Shown: positions 10,087 to 20,072, counted from the stretch's first letter. The stretch: 64,000 bases of DNA from Paracoccaceae bacterium (GCA_024642725.1 JAHEAO010000003.1:38969-102968); one strand, 5' to 3'. Made by a program: numbers and translations. Notes: generated by a model from the letters alone, not told the origin.

Positions 10087-10824
10087 TTATTCCCGGTTGC
10101 CCAGGAACTGCAGCAGGAACATGAACAGGTTGATGAAGTCGAGATAGAGGTTCAGAGCGCCCATGATCGCCGACTTGCCCAGCCATTCACTATCCATGGC
10201 GTGCGCATGCTGAAGATAGTCGGTCTTGATCTTCTGTGTGTCATAGGCCGTGAGGCCTGCAAAGATCAGAACGCCGATGATCGAGATTGCGAACATGATG
10301 GCAGGCGAACCCAAGAAGATGTTCACGATAGAGGCGACGATCAGGCCGATCAGCCCCATGATCAGGAACGACCCCCAACCCGAAATATCCTTTTTGGTGG
10401 TATAGCCCCAAAGCGATAGCCCGGCGAAAGAGATTGCCGTTATCAGGAATGTCTGGGTGATCGATATCCCGGTGAATGCTGCGAAGATCCAGCTTATCGA
10501 CAAGCCCATGACGGCTGCGAAAGCATAGAAGAAAAGCTGTGCACCTGCAGCGGACAGGCGATTGATCATCGCTCCGAAGGCGAAGACCATGATCAGCGGC
10601 GCAAACATGATCACCCAGCCAAAAAGGTTCGGCCGCAAGGTCATCGGATCGCGAAAGATCGAAAGCAACGCATCGTTGGACCCTACGGCCCAAGCGGCAA
10701 GCGCTGTCACCAAGAGTCCCACGGACATCGTGCCGTAGACCTTGTTCATATGGGCCCGGAGACCCTCGTCGATTTGGGCCGTCCGTACGCCGGCACCGGC
10801 GCGGGCGGTTTGATAGTCAGCCAT
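10087..10824 (-). CDS. Bax inhibitor-1 / YccA family membrane protein
   Basis: Seven hydrophobic segments; HMNKVYGTMSVGLLVTALAAWAVG; LTAYDTQKIK. Confidence 0.9.
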   Translation of the reverse strand: MADYQTARAGAGVRTAQIDEGLRAHMNKVYGTMSVGLLVTALAAWAVGSNDALLSIFRDPMTLRPNLFGWVIMFAPLIMVFAFGAMINRLSAAGAQLFFYAFAAVMGLSISWIFAAFTGISITQTFLITAISFAGLSLWGYTTKKDISGWGSFLIMGLIGLIVASIVNIFLGSPAIMFAISIIGVLIFAGLTAYDTQKIKTDYLQHAHAMDSEWLGKSAIMGALNLYLDFINLFMFLLQFLGNRE

Positions 10825-10954
10825 TCAACTGCCTCCTAAATATCTGTCAACAGGCGGACCGCTGTGCGGCTCACCTTCATGCAGAGATATTGGCAGGGCT
10901 CACCGATATTTCAAGAAATTCCGCCTTTATTTTTGCAGTTTTAGCTGTTCCGGG

Positions 10955-11176
10955 TTAGCTGCGCCAATCGGTCGGGACATTCCAGAACGGGCGGCGAGAT
11001 TCCGCATCCGCTTGTTTGCGGGTCAGGCCGAGATCGCGAAGAGCGCTGTCATCAAGGTTTCTCAAGGCGTCGCGCTGCTTTTTTATCGCGAAAACAAGGG
11101 GAAGAAGCGATGCGAGCGATGTCCGAGTCGGGCGCGAGGCGTGGCTGATCTGTGGGTTTGCGGTGAAAGTCATCAT
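10955..11176 (-). CDS. DUF1127 domain protein
   Basis: RDALRNLDDSALRDLGLTRKQADAESRRPFW. Confidence 0.85.
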   Translation of the reverse strand: MMTFTANPQISHASRPTRTSLASLLPLVFAIKKQRDALRNLDDSALRDLGLTRKQADAESRRPFWNVPTDWRS

Positions 11177-11265
11177 CTTTACTCCTTCTAAATCTGTGAT
11201 CGATTCGGCTAGTCAGATCATTTTTCTTGATCTTATTGCCAGCTTCTGATTGATTGGTAAAATGA

Positions 11266-12171
11266 ATGATTGACATGGATTTCATTAGAAAGCGTGATAT
11301 GCCCCGAAACCTTGACATGACGGCGCTCCGATCTTTCGTCGCCGTTGCCGATGCGGGAGGGGTAACGCGCGCCTCCGGCTTTCTGAACCTGACACAATCC
11401 GCCGTATCGATGCAGCTCAAAAGGCTCGAGGGGTCTCTGGGACTGGAACTGATGGATCGATCCGGTCGGACAATCGCGCTGACAGCGTCCGGTGAACAAT
11501 TGCTGGGGTATGCGCGCCGAATGCTCAGCCTCAATGATGAGGTCTATGCCCGACTGACCCATCAGGATTTCGAAGGCGAAATTGTCTTGGGGGTGCCGCA
11601 TGACATCGTCTATCCCGCCATTCCGCAGGTTCTGCAGAGATTTCATGCCGAATATCCGCGTGTCAAAGTCCAGCTTCTGTCATCCTTTACGCGCTCGTTG
11701 AAAGAGCAGTTCGTACGCGGTGAATGCGACATGATCCTGACGACGGAAGACACTGTCGATGCAGGGGGAGAAACCTTGACGACGCTCCCGCTCGTTTGGA
11801 TCGGGGCGCCAGGAGGGCAAATCTGGAAACAACGCCCGCTCAGATTAGCGTTTGAGCACCGATGCATCTTCCGATCGGGCGTTCAGGCCGCTCTCGACAA
11901 GGCCGGTATTCCTTGGGAGATGGCCATCGAATCTGAGCAAAGCCGCACAATCGAGGCAAGCGTCAGTGCCGATCTGGCCGTTCACGCGATGATTGAAGGG
12001 ACAACACCGCCCTATGTGGAGATCATTCAACATGGCGGTGCCTTGCCGACGCTGGCCAAGGTCAAGATAAATTTCTACTGCGGGGACGCGACCAAGAGTC
12101 CGGTGATCCGGGATCTGGCGGCGCTGGTGCGTCAGTCCTTCGGGGTCAAGCAGGTTCATGCGGTGGCGTAA
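11266..12171 (+). CDS. LysR-family transcriptional regulator
   Basis: N-terminal LysR HTH NLDMTALRSFVAVADAGGVTRASGFLNLTQSAVSMQLKRLE. Confidence 0.92.
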   Translation: MIDMDFIRKRDMPRNLDMTALRSFVAVADAGGVTRASGFLNLTQSAVSMQLKRLEGSLGLELMDRSGRTIALTASGEQLLGYARRMLSLNDEVYARLTHQDFEGEIVLGVPHDIVYPAIPQVLQRFHAEYPRVKVQLLSSFTRSLKEQFVRGECDMILTTEDTVDAGGETLTTLPLVWIGAPGGQIWKQRPLRLAFEHRCIFRSGVQAALDKAGIPWEMAIESEQSRTIEASVSADLAVHAMIEGTTPPYVEIIQHGGALPTLAKVKINFYCGDATKSPVIRDLAALVRQSFGVKQVHAVA

Positions 12172-13120
12172 TCACCACCTTTCCCGTTGAAGCGCGACTG
12201 CGCAAAAGGTCAAGCCCGGCCGCCGCCTGATCAAGAGGCAGAACATGGCTGATATGTGGGCGCAACCGGCCTTCGCCATACCACTGGAAAAGTTGCGCGA
12301 GGCTTTCCGTTAATATTTGCGGCCTGAAGCGTAAATAGCCGCCCCAATAGAAGCCAATGACACTGATATTCTTGACCAACAGAATGTTGGCCGGGATTTG
12401 CGGCACCTCGCCGCTGGCAAAGCCAATCGTGAGAATCCGGGCTTCCGGGTTGCAGGCCCGCATGGCCGCCGTGAACTGATCGCCGCCGACCGGGTCATAG
12501 ACGACATCGGCCCCGCCCAAAGCCTTGATGCTCTCACGGATGTCCATGTTGTCACTATCGATCAGATGGTCAGCCCCAGCGCCCGCGGCCACTTCCAGTT
12601 TCTTTGCACCGCGTGCAACGGCAACCACTTTTGCACCCAAGAGCTTGCCTATTTCGATTGCGGTCAGCCCAACACCACCAGCCGCACCCAGCACCACGAG
12701 CGTTTCGCCCGGCCGCAATCCTGCCCGGTAATGCAAGGCTAGGTGGCTGGTGCCGTAAGCGACCTGAAATGCTGCGGCATCGGTGAAAGTCATTTCATCG
12801 GGCAGCCGAACACAGCGATCCGCAGGAAAGCACGCAAATTCCGCCAGACCGCCGCTTCCGGCGAAGACGGCGATACGGTCGCCTAAGGCGAAGGATCTTA
12901 CCTCGGTCCCGACCTTGTCAACGACGCCGGCGGCCTCCATGCCCAAAGTAAAAGGCACGGCCGGGGTGTCCTGATAGGAACCGTCGATCATCAGAAGGTC
13001 TGCAAAATTCAGGCCGCAAGCCCGGACCCGAAGCCGCAATTCAGTCTCGGAGGGTTCCGGGATCAAGATGTCTTCGACACTGGGGGCCCGTCCCGACGTC
13101 GTGACGCGAAATGCTTTCAT
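12146..13120 (-). CDS. NADPH:quinone oxidoreductase / zinc-type dehydrogenase-like protein
   Basis: MDR fold: GMEAAGVVDKVG, VLGAAGGVGLTAIEIGKLLGAKVVAVA; 26-bp convergent overlap with the LysR gene. Confidence 0.88.
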   Translation of the reverse strand: MKAFRVTTSGRAPSVEDILIPEPSETELRLRVRACGLNFADLLMIDGSYQDTPAVPFTLGMEAAGVVDKVGTEVRSFALGDRIAVFAGSGGLAEFACFPADRCVRLPDEMTFTDAAAFQVAYGTSHLALHYRAGLRPGETLVVLGAAGGVGLTAIEIGKLLGAKVVAVARGAKKLEVAAGAGADHLIDSDNMDIRESIKALGGADVVYDPVGGDQFTAAMRACNPEARILTIGFASGEVPQIPANILLVKNISVIGFYWGGYLRFRPQILTESLAQLFQWYGEGRLRPHISHVLPLDQAAAGLDLLRSRASTGKVVITPPHEPA

Positions 13121-13424
13121 ATTGCCTCCGATGCACGCAAGACCGTCCTACTCAATGCCCGAGTGAATAGCCATATAGCTCAACGAGATTACAACCATAA
13201 GGCGAATCGAATTGGGATGAGAGGCCGTTGTCTGCTCATTTTCAAATTGCGATTTTCCAGTCGCCACGTGCCTCGGCTGGAGCGGTGTTAGCATCTGTGA
13301 ACGCCCGGTTTTCAGCATGAAGCACTCAAGCTATTGAAAAGGCTTCAAGATCGATCGGCGACAACTGGCCTATCCAAAAAGACAGGTTGAGATATGCCGT
13401 TCAAAGGCAGAGACAATATGCACG

Positions 13425-13436
13425 TTAAACGTTTAA
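13425..13436. promoter_or_regulatory. 12-bp perfect palindrome, candidate operator for the XRE gene
   Basis: TTAAACGTTTAA adjoining the AGGAGG ribosome-binding site. Confidence 0.4.
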
Positions 13437-13447
13437 GGAGGTATCCC

Positions 13448-13822
13448 ATGAAACATCCTGTGGATGTGCACGTCGGCAAGAGAATTCGGCACCGCCGCTG
13501 GATGGTTGGGATGACGCAACAGCAGTTGGCTGAGAAAGTCGGAATCAAGTTCCAACAGATTCAAAAGTATGAAACCGGGATGAATCGCGTCAGCGCGTCG
13601 CGGTTGTGGGACATCGCCGAAGCAGTTGATGTTCCAATCAGTTTCTTCTTTGAAGGGTTGGATGCAGATGCTCACGCTGCCCCCGGTTCGTCGTCGATGA
13701 TCCCGGGTGACATCATGGCAGACAAGGAAGCGCTGGAACTGGTGCGGTCATACTATTCGATCCCGGAAAACCAACGCCGGCGCCTTTTCGAACTGGCTCG
13801 CGTTCTGTCTGACGTAGCCTGA
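13448..13822 (+). CDS. XRE-family helix-turn-helix regulator
   Basis: RIRHRRWMVGMTQQQLAEKVGIKFQQIQKYETGMNRVSASRLWDIAEAVDVPISFFFEG; AGGAGG upstream. Confidence 0.92.
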   Translation: MKHPVDVHVGKRIRHRRWMVGMTQQQLAEKVGIKFQQIQKYETGMNRVSASRLWDIAEAVDVPISFFFEGLDADAHAAPGSSSMIPGDIMADKEALELVRSYYSIPENQRRRLFELARVLSDVA

Positions 13823-13860
13823 AATCATCTGGCCTCTGGCCCTCGGCCCGGCTAGACCCC

Positions 13861-13877
13861 TTGCAACGTAGTTGCAA
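13861..13877. promoter_or_regulatory. perfect 7-bp inverted repeat, candidate operator
   Basis: TTGCAAC-GTA-GTTGCAA, 15 bp before the downstream ATG. Confidence 0.35.
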
Positions 13878-13892
13878 TGTCAAGGGCGCCAG

Positions 13893-14705
13893 ATGACCGA
13901 TCTTCCTCAATCCGAGCGTGAAGCCCTGATACGGGCCGCTCACGCTGCTGCGGATGCAGCCAGTGCCGTTACGCTAAGGTATTTTCGGGGGTCAGATCTT
14001 AACCTCCAGAACAAGGCCGACGGGCATTTCGATCCCGTGACCCGCGCGGATCGGGAAGCCGAAGCCGCGATCCGTTCGGTTCTCCAGCAAGTGCGCCCCG
14101 CCGACGCAATCCTCGGCGAAGAGCTGGGGCTACTGGACGGGCAGAGCGGCTTGACCTGGGTTCTGGACCCCATTGATGGCACTCGTGGTTTTATCAGCGG
14201 CACTCCGACTTGGGGCACGCTCATTTCGGTCCGCAACGACAAGGGTCCGATACTTGGGGTCATCGACCAACCCTATACGGGCGAACGCTTCATTGGCGGG
14301 TTTGGTGCCGCGGAGCTTCATCGCTTTGGTGAGGTATCCCAGATATCAGTTCGCCCGGCTCCAAATCTGTCCGGATCGATCCTGTTCACCACTTTTCCAG
14401 AAGTCGGATCGACCGAGGAGGGGGCCGCTTTTCGCGCCTTGGCAGCGAAGGTCCAGCTGACACGATACGGCATGGATTGTTATGCATATGCCCTTCTGGC
14501 GGCCGGAACCGTTGACCTCGTGGTAGAGGCGGGGTTGCAGGCTTACGACGTGCAGGCCCCAATTGCGGTGATCCAGGCCGCCGGCGGCATAGTTACCAAC
14601 TGGCGTGGTGGCCCTGCGCATGATGGCGGGCGGATTCTGGCGGCGGCGAGCGCCGAACTGCATGAAGCTGCCCTTGAGGTTCTGCAGGCCGCTCCGGAGC
14701 CATAG
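13893..14705 (+). CDS. hisN: inositol monophosphatase family protein (histidinol-phosphatase HisN-like)
   Basis: GEELG and WVLDPIDGTRGFISGTPTWGTLIS motifs; DVQAPIAVIQAAGG. Confidence 0.83.
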   Translation: MTDLPQSEREALIRAAHAAADAASAVTLRYFRGSDLNLQNKADGHFDPVTRADREAEAAIRSVLQQVRPADAILGEELGLLDGQSGLTWVLDPIDGTRGFISGTPTWGTLISVRNDKGPILGVIDQPYTGERFIGGFGAAELHRFGEVSQISVRPAPNLSGSILFTTFPEVGSTEEGAAFRALAAKVQLTRYGMDCYAYALLAAGTVDLVVEAGLQAYDVQAPIAVIQAAGGIVTNWRGGPAHDGGRILAAASAELHEAALEVLQAAPEP

Positions 14706-14829
14706 GACTTGCCGCAATGCGCCGCATGGCGGTATGCTGCTGATGTAGCGCTGAGTCCTTTGCCCCTTCTGTCAGCGCAGGAGCACACTTCATCCGAATG
14801 GGGCCGACACGAAGTGTAAAGGCTCATCG

Positions 14830-16167
14830 ATGAAGACTGAGAAACTTATCCGGAATGCTGACTGCATTCTGACGATGAATGATGATCGTACAGAACTGGC
14901 TGGCGCTGACATCCGCCTGAAGAATGGTGTCATCGCCGAAGTCGGACATGCCCTAAGTTCAACGGGCGAAACGATTGATGCGCGGGGTTGTGTTGTGACT
15001 CCGGGTTTGGTCAATACTCATCATCACCTTTACCAGACCCTGACGCGTGCTGTCCCCGGCGGGCAGGACGCGCTGCTTTTCGGATGGCTCAAGACGCTTT
15101 ACCCGATCTGGTCGCGGTTTGGTCCTGACGAAATGCGGGTTTCCGCTCTTGTTGGATTGGCAGAGCTTGCGCTTTCTGGGTGCACGCTCAGTTCCGACCA
15201 CCTCTACCTCTACCCCAACGGTGCAAGGCTCGAGGACACGATCGACGCTGCCCGTGAGATTGGACTCAGGTTCCATGCGACTCGCGGCGCGATGTCGATT
15301 GGTGAAAGTTCCGGTGGATTGCCGCCCGACAGTTTGGTCGAATCGGAATCGACGATACTTGACGACTGCATCCGAGTCATCGACGCCCATCACGACCCTG
15401 AGGTAGGGTCAATGCTGCGCGTTGGAGTTGCACCTTGTTCACCATTCTCGGTCAGCAGGGAATTGATGCGCGATGCCGCACTTCTGGCCCGCGACAAGGG
15501 CGTCATGATGCACACACATCTGGCAGAGAATGACGAAGACATAGCCTATTCAATGGCGCAGTTTGGCTGCCGACCGGGGCAATATGCAGAAGATCTGGGG
15601 TGGACCGGTGACGATGTGTGGCACGCGCATTGCGTCAAGCTCGATAGCTCGGAAATTGATCTTTTCGCCCGGTCCCGGACGGGTGTTGCCCATTGTCCAT
15701 GTTCGAATTGTCGCCTTGGCTCGGGGATTGCTCCGGTCAGGGCAATGCGAGACAGGGGCGTCAATGTGGGGCTCGGTGTTGATGGGTCAGCCTCGAACGA
15801 CAGCGGTAATATCGTCTCTGAGGCACGTCAGGCGATGTTGCTCCAACGCGTTGCCGCAGGAGCCAACAAGATGAGCGCGCGCGAGGCGCTCGAAATCGCG
15901 ACCCGGGGAGGCGCAGAGGTGCTAGGTCGCCATGATTGTGGGCGGATAAGCGTCGGCAAGCGGGCCGACATAGCTATTTGGGACGTTTCGGGAGTTTGTA
16001 CAGCGGGCAGTTGGGATCCTGCAGCAATCCTGCTTGCAGGTCCGACACAGGTGCGCGACCTCTTTGTGGAAGGCAGGCAAGTCGTTCGCGATGGACTGAT
16101 CACGACGATCGACCTTCCCAGGGTCATCGAGACCCAGAACCTGCTCGCGAAGGCTCTCCGGGCATGA
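14830..16167 (+). CDS. 8-oxoguanine deaminase (amidohydrolase)
   Basis: VVTPGLVNTHHHLYQTLTRAVPG...LFGWLKTLYPIW; HTHLAEN; GLGVDGSASND. Confidence 0.88.
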   Translation: MKTEKLIRNADCILTMNDDRTELAGADIRLKNGVIAEVGHALSSTGETIDARGCVVTPGLVNTHHHLYQTLTRAVPGGQDALLFGWLKTLYPIWSRFGPDEMRVSALVGLAELALSGCTLSSDHLYLYPNGARLEDTIDAAREIGLRFHATRGAMSIGESSGGLPPDSLVESESTILDDCIRVIDAHHDPEVGSMLRVGVAPCSPFSVSRELMRDAALLARDKGVMMHTHLAENDEDIAYSMAQFGCRPGQYAEDLGWTGDDVWHAHCVKLDSSEIDLFARSRTGVAHCPCSNCRLGSGIAPVRAMRDRGVNVGLGVDGSASNDSGNIVSEARQAMLLQRVAAGANKMSAREALEIATRGGAEVLGRHDCGRISVGKRADIAIWDVSGVCTAGSWDPAAILLAGPTQVRDLFVEGRQVVRDGLITTIDLPRVIETQNLLAKALRA

Positions 16168-16655
16168 GATTGGTGGGAATGTTCGGAATTGCCGGCGTCG
16201 GCGTGCTGGCGCTCTTGGCTGGATGTGCGTCAGAGATGGCCGCCCCCATGCCGGGGAAGCCGCGCTCAGCCGAAAGCGCCCCCGCAGATGCGGACGCGGC
16301 CAAGCTCTTGAATGCAGAGCGTTCTCGAGCCGGGCTTTCGTTGGTAAGCCGCTCTGACAGGTTGGTTGCGGCCGCCATTACACATGCGCAGGATATGTCG
16401 GCGGCGGGCAATTTCTCGCATGTCGGGACCGGTGGCTTTTCGGTTGGCGACAGGGTTAAGGCGCAGGGTTACAGCTATTGTCTCGTTGCCGAGAACATTG
16501 CCCAAGGGCAGACTAATGCGGCAGAGGCGATCGACAGTTGGATGAAGTCTGCAGGCCACCGAAATAACATCCTGAATCCGGCTACGCGCGAATTCGGAAT
16601 GGCCTCGGCGCCCGGTTCGTACTGGGTGCTTGTGCTGGCGCAACCCGGCTGCTAG
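16164..16655 (+). CDS. CAP/SCP-domain lipoprotein
   Basis: Lipobox LLAGC; CAP motifs LLNAERSRAGL, HAQDMSAAGNFSHVG, SWMKSAGHRNNILNP; ATGA overlap with the previous gene. Confidence 0.85.
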   Translation: MRLVGMFGIAGVGVLALLAGCASEMAAPMPGKPRSAESAPADADAAKLLNAERSRAGLSLVSRSDRLVAAAITHAQDMSAAGNFSHVGTGGFSVGDRVKAQGYSYCLVAENIAQGQTNAAEAIDSWMKSAGHRNNILNPATREFGMASAPGSYWVLVLAQPGC

Positions 16656-17944
16656 CGCGTCGGCTTGCCGTCTATCCAGACTGCGTTTATGGCGCGGTCG
16701 TCACCCATCATTATGGTAGGGAACAAAGATTCCCAAAAGTCATTTGCTTGGGCGGCGCGCTGTTCCGTTGCCTTGGTCGCGGCGAGATCGAGTACGACAA
16801 GATCCGCCTCCAAGCCCTTGGATAGGTTTCCAACTTTGTCATCCATCCGCATGGACTGAGCTGATCCGACTGTCGCCAACCAAAACAGTTGGGCGGGATG
16901 CAGCGGATTTCCTCGCAACTGGCCGATCTCATAGGCTGCGGCCATCGTGCGTAGCATTGAAAATGACGATCCCCCGCCAGTGTCTGTCGCCAACCCAATT
17001 CTGTGCCCGGCGGCCTTCAGGCCACCCATGTCGAATAGCCCCGAGCCGATGAACGTATTCGATGTCGGGCAATGGATAAGCGCCGCATCCACCTCCTTGA
17101 TCCGCGCTTTTTCGCGGTCGGTCAGGTAGATGGCGTGGCCGTACATTCCACCTGAGCCAAGCAGCCCATGGCTTTCATAGGTATCAAGATAGTCGCGTGC
17201 CTGCGGAAAGAGATCAGCAACCCATGCAACCTCATCGGTCTGCTCGGACAGGTGGGTTTGCATAAGGCAGTTGGGATGCTCGGCCCAAAGCGCGCCCATT
17301 GCCGCCAGTTGTTCTGGCGTGGATGTTGGTGAAAATCGCGGCGTGATCGCATATGACAACCGGTCCACGCCATGCCACTTGGCCAATAGTTTCTTGGACT
17401 GGTCGTAAGATGTCTGGGGGGTGTCGCGTAACCCTTCGGGTGCATTCCTGTCCATGCAGGTCTTGCCGGCGACTGCACGCAACTTGCGCCTTTGCGCCTC
17501 GGAAAAGAAGGCATCCACACTCTCGGGATGTATGGTGCAGTAGCTGGCCACGGTTGTCGTGCCGTTCGCAAGCGTGAGGTCAAGATACAGCCGCGCAATT
17601 TCGGCGGCGTAGTCAGGATCGTTAAAACGCAACTCTTCAGGAAAGGTATAGCTGTTCAGCCAGTCGATGAGCCGTTTTCCCCAGCTGGCAATAATCGCTG
17701 TCTGCGGAAAATGGACGTGCGAGTCGATGAACCCGGCGGTGATCAGCGCATCGCCGTAATCCGTGACCGCCGCTTTGGGATGTCTGGCGCGTAGTACATC
17801 GGCCGGGCCCGTATCCGCGATCCGGCCATCGGCCACCAACACCGCGCCCCGCCGTTCATGCCGTGCAGAATCTTCAATTGGCAAATGGAACGGATCACCG
17901 GTGAAAGCGAGCGTCTGACCAAGCAGAAGCGACTGTTCTGACAT
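16652..17944 (-). CDS. guaD: guanine deaminase
   Basis: ITAGFIDSHVHFPQTAIIASWGKRLIDWLNSYTFPEE; QTHLSEQ; IHCPTSNTFIGSGLF. Confidence 0.92.
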   Translation of the reverse strand: MSEQSLLLGQTLAFTGDPFHLPIEDSARHERRGAVLVADGRIADTGPADVLRARHPKAAVTDYGDALITAGFIDSHVHFPQTAIIASWGKRLIDWLNSYTFPEELRFNDPDYAAEIARLYLDLTLANGTTTVASYCTIHPESVDAFFSEAQRRKLRAVAGKTCMDRNAPEGLRDTPQTSYDQSKKLLAKWHGVDRLSYAITPRFSPTSTPEQLAAMGALWAEHPNCLMQTHLSEQTDEVAWVADLFPQARDYLDTYESHGLLGSGGMYGHAIYLTDREKARIKEVDAALIHCPTSNTFIGSGLFDMGGLKAAGHRIGLATDTGGGSSFSMLRTMAAAYEIGQLRGNPLHPAQLFWLATVGSAQSMRMDDKVGNLSKGLEADLVVLDLAATKATEQRAAQANDFWESLFPTIMMGDDRAINAVWIDGKPTR

Positions 17945-18063
17945 TTGAATTTCCTTTGTTCCAGCGAAGGATGTTAAACGTCCGAGACGCTTGCGTAAAT
18001 CGGTCATTGCCTCTGTTTTTCAGAAGGTGTTTTGCCTATTGTGATCAAAAATAGGGGCCGTTG

Positions 18064-19446
18064 ATGGTTGATCAGGCGGAAGTCGAAACCGATCGTGACG
18101 AGGACGCCTACGTCCTCGACAAGCGCCATGTGGCGGCCATCCTTGATGCCGTGGAGGCCGAGGATGCTCCTCGCCTGACGGAATTGATGGAACCGCTGCA
18201 TGCAGCGGACATCGCCGACCTTCTTGAGCAGATTGACGGTGACGAACGACGCGCTCTCGTGCAGCTTTACGGCAAAGAGTTCGACGGTGAGATTCTCTCT
18301 GAACTCGATGAAAGCATTCGTGACGAAGTTATTGGTTACCTTCGCCACGAAGTCTTGGTCGAAGCCGTCCGGGAACTGGAATCCGACGATGTCGTCGACA
18401 TTCTCGAAGACCTCGACGAGCCCCAGCAGGAGGCAATCCTTGGCGCGCTTGAAGATGCCGACCGGGTCGCCGTGGAACAGGCGATGTCATATCCGGAGTA
18501 TTCCGCCGGACGCTTGATGCAGCGCGAAGTCGTGATGGGGCCTGAGCATTGGACCGTCGGCGAAGCCATCGACTATCTGCGGTCCGCAAAGGAACTTCCC
18601 GACCAATTCTACCACATGATCCTTGTCAATCCACGGCTGGAACCGGTCGCTTACGTGACTTTGGGTCGGCTGTTGTCGTCAAAGCGCGGAACAAAACTCC
18701 TCGACATCGTGGAAGACAGCTTTCGGACCTTTGAAGTGGATGAAGAGGAGGGAGATGTCGCCTATGCCTTCAACCAATACCATCTGATTTCAGCACCTGT
18801 CGTGGACAGCACCGGTCGTCTTGTCGGAGCGATCACCATAGACGATGCCATGGCGGTGCTCGACGAAGAGCACGAAGAAGATATCCTCCGCTTGGCAGGT
18901 GTGGGCGACGGGAGCCTTTCGGACAAAGTAATCGAGACGACCAAGCAGAGGCTTCCCTGGCTGGCCGTAAACCTTGTCACAGCCATCCTCGCTTCTATGG
19001 TTATCGCGCAATTTGAATCGACCATTGCAAAATTGGTCTCTTTGGCGGTCCTGATGCCGATCGTCGCTTCGATGGGCGGTAACGCGGGAACCCAAGCTCT
19101 GACAGTTGCCGTCCGCGCCATCGCGACCCGCGACCTGACTGGTTCGAACGTTTGGCGTGTGATCAGACGCGAAGCCATGGTCGGGCTGGTGAATGGCGTC
19201 ATATTTGCCATTGTCATGGGGGCGGTCGGGTTTTTCTGGTTCGGCTCACCGATGCTGGGCATGGTGATTGCCCTGGCCATGGTTATTAACCTCATGGTGG
19301 CAGGGCTCGCAGGAATTGGCATTCCTGTCGTTCTTGAGCGTCTTGGTGTCGATCCTGCGCTCGCCTCGGGGGCATTCGTAACCACGGTGACGGATGTCGT
19401 GGGGTTCTTTGCTTTCCTCGGACTCGCGGCCCTGGTTCTGATCTGA
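18064..19446 (+). CDS. mgtE: magnesium transporter MgtE
   Basis: MgtE N-domain and CBS pair; C-terminal PIVASMGGNAGTQALTVAVRAIA signature. Confidence 0.95.
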   Translation: MVDQAEVETDRDEDAYVLDKRHVAAILDAVEAEDAPRLTELMEPLHAADIADLLEQIDGDERRALVQLYGKEFDGEILSELDESIRDEVIGYLRHEVLVEAVRELESDDVVDILEDLDEPQQEAILGALEDADRVAVEQAMSYPEYSAGRLMQREVVMGPEHWTVGEAIDYLRSAKELPDQFYHMILVNPRLEPVAYVTLGRLLSSKRGTKLLDIVEDSFRTFEVDEEEGDVAYAFNQYHLISAPVVDSTGRLVGAITIDDAMAVLDEEHEEDILRLAGVGDGSLSDKVIETTKQRLPWLAVNLVTAILASMVIAQFESTIAKLVSLAVLMPIVASMGGNAGTQALTVAVRAIATRDLTGSNVWRVIRREAMVGLVNGVIFAIVMGAVGFFWFGSPMLGMVIALAMVINLMVAGLAGIGIPVVLERLGVDPALASGAFVTTVTDVVGFFAFLGLAALVLI

Positions 19447-19461
19447 ACGGAGCAATCCCAA

Positions 19462-20022
19462 ATGCAGGACATCGCAACCAAGAAAGCGGATGCGCGCAAG
19501 ACGGCTTTCGCGCGGCGCGCTGCGGCACATACCGAACAAGCCAATCAGGCGGGAAATCGGCACCTGCTGGATTTTCTGACCAGGTTTCGTGGCGAGGAAA
19601 TGTCTGGCTACATGGCGATCCGTACAGAGATAGACCCACTTGCTGCGATGTCTGAAATGGCGAAATACGGGCCGGTTGGGGTTCCTGTGATCATCGGCCC
19701 AGGCCTTCCGCTGGAGTTTCACCGCTGGGAGCCAGACATTGCGATGATTGCCGGTCCGTTCGGGGCCCGGGTGCCGATCAATGCCGAAGCCGTTGTGCCC
19801 AAGGTCATCGTGATGCCGCTTGCGGCCTTTGACAGGTCAGGGAGTCGTCTTGGTTATGGCGGGGGCTTCTATGACAGGACGCTGGAACTTTTGCGGCAGT
19901 CAGGGCCGGTTATGGCTATTGGTTTTGCCTACTCAGCGCAAGAATTCGAGCAACTGCCAGTCGAGCCGACCGATCAAAAACTGGATGCGGTCGTAACGGA
20001 ATCCGGGGTCATCACTATCTGA
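19462..20022 (+). CDS. 5-formyltetrahydrofolate cyclo-ligase
   Basis: VPLAAFDRSGSRLGYGGGFYDRTL-type motif (here VMPLAAFDRSGSRLGYGGGFYDRTL). Confidence 0.92.
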   Translation: MQDIATKKADARKTAFARRAAAHTEQANQAGNRHLLDFLTRFRGEEMSGYMAIRTEIDPLAAMSEMAKYGPVGVPVIIGPGLPLEFHRWEPDIAMIAGPFGARVPINAEAVVPKVIVMPLAAFDRSGSRLGYGGGFYDRTLELLRQSGPVMAIGFAYSAQEFEQLPVEPTDQKLDAVVTESGVITI

Positions 20023-20072
20023 TGGATCAAGTCGCGCTTGCCCTTCCGCAATCCGCACCATAGCACAATGGC

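Noticed and set aside
19447-19461. 6S RNA next to the 5-FCL gene, as in many proteobacteria
   Set aside because: The gap to mgtE is only 15 bp and the downstream gap is about 50 bp; no room for 6S RNA
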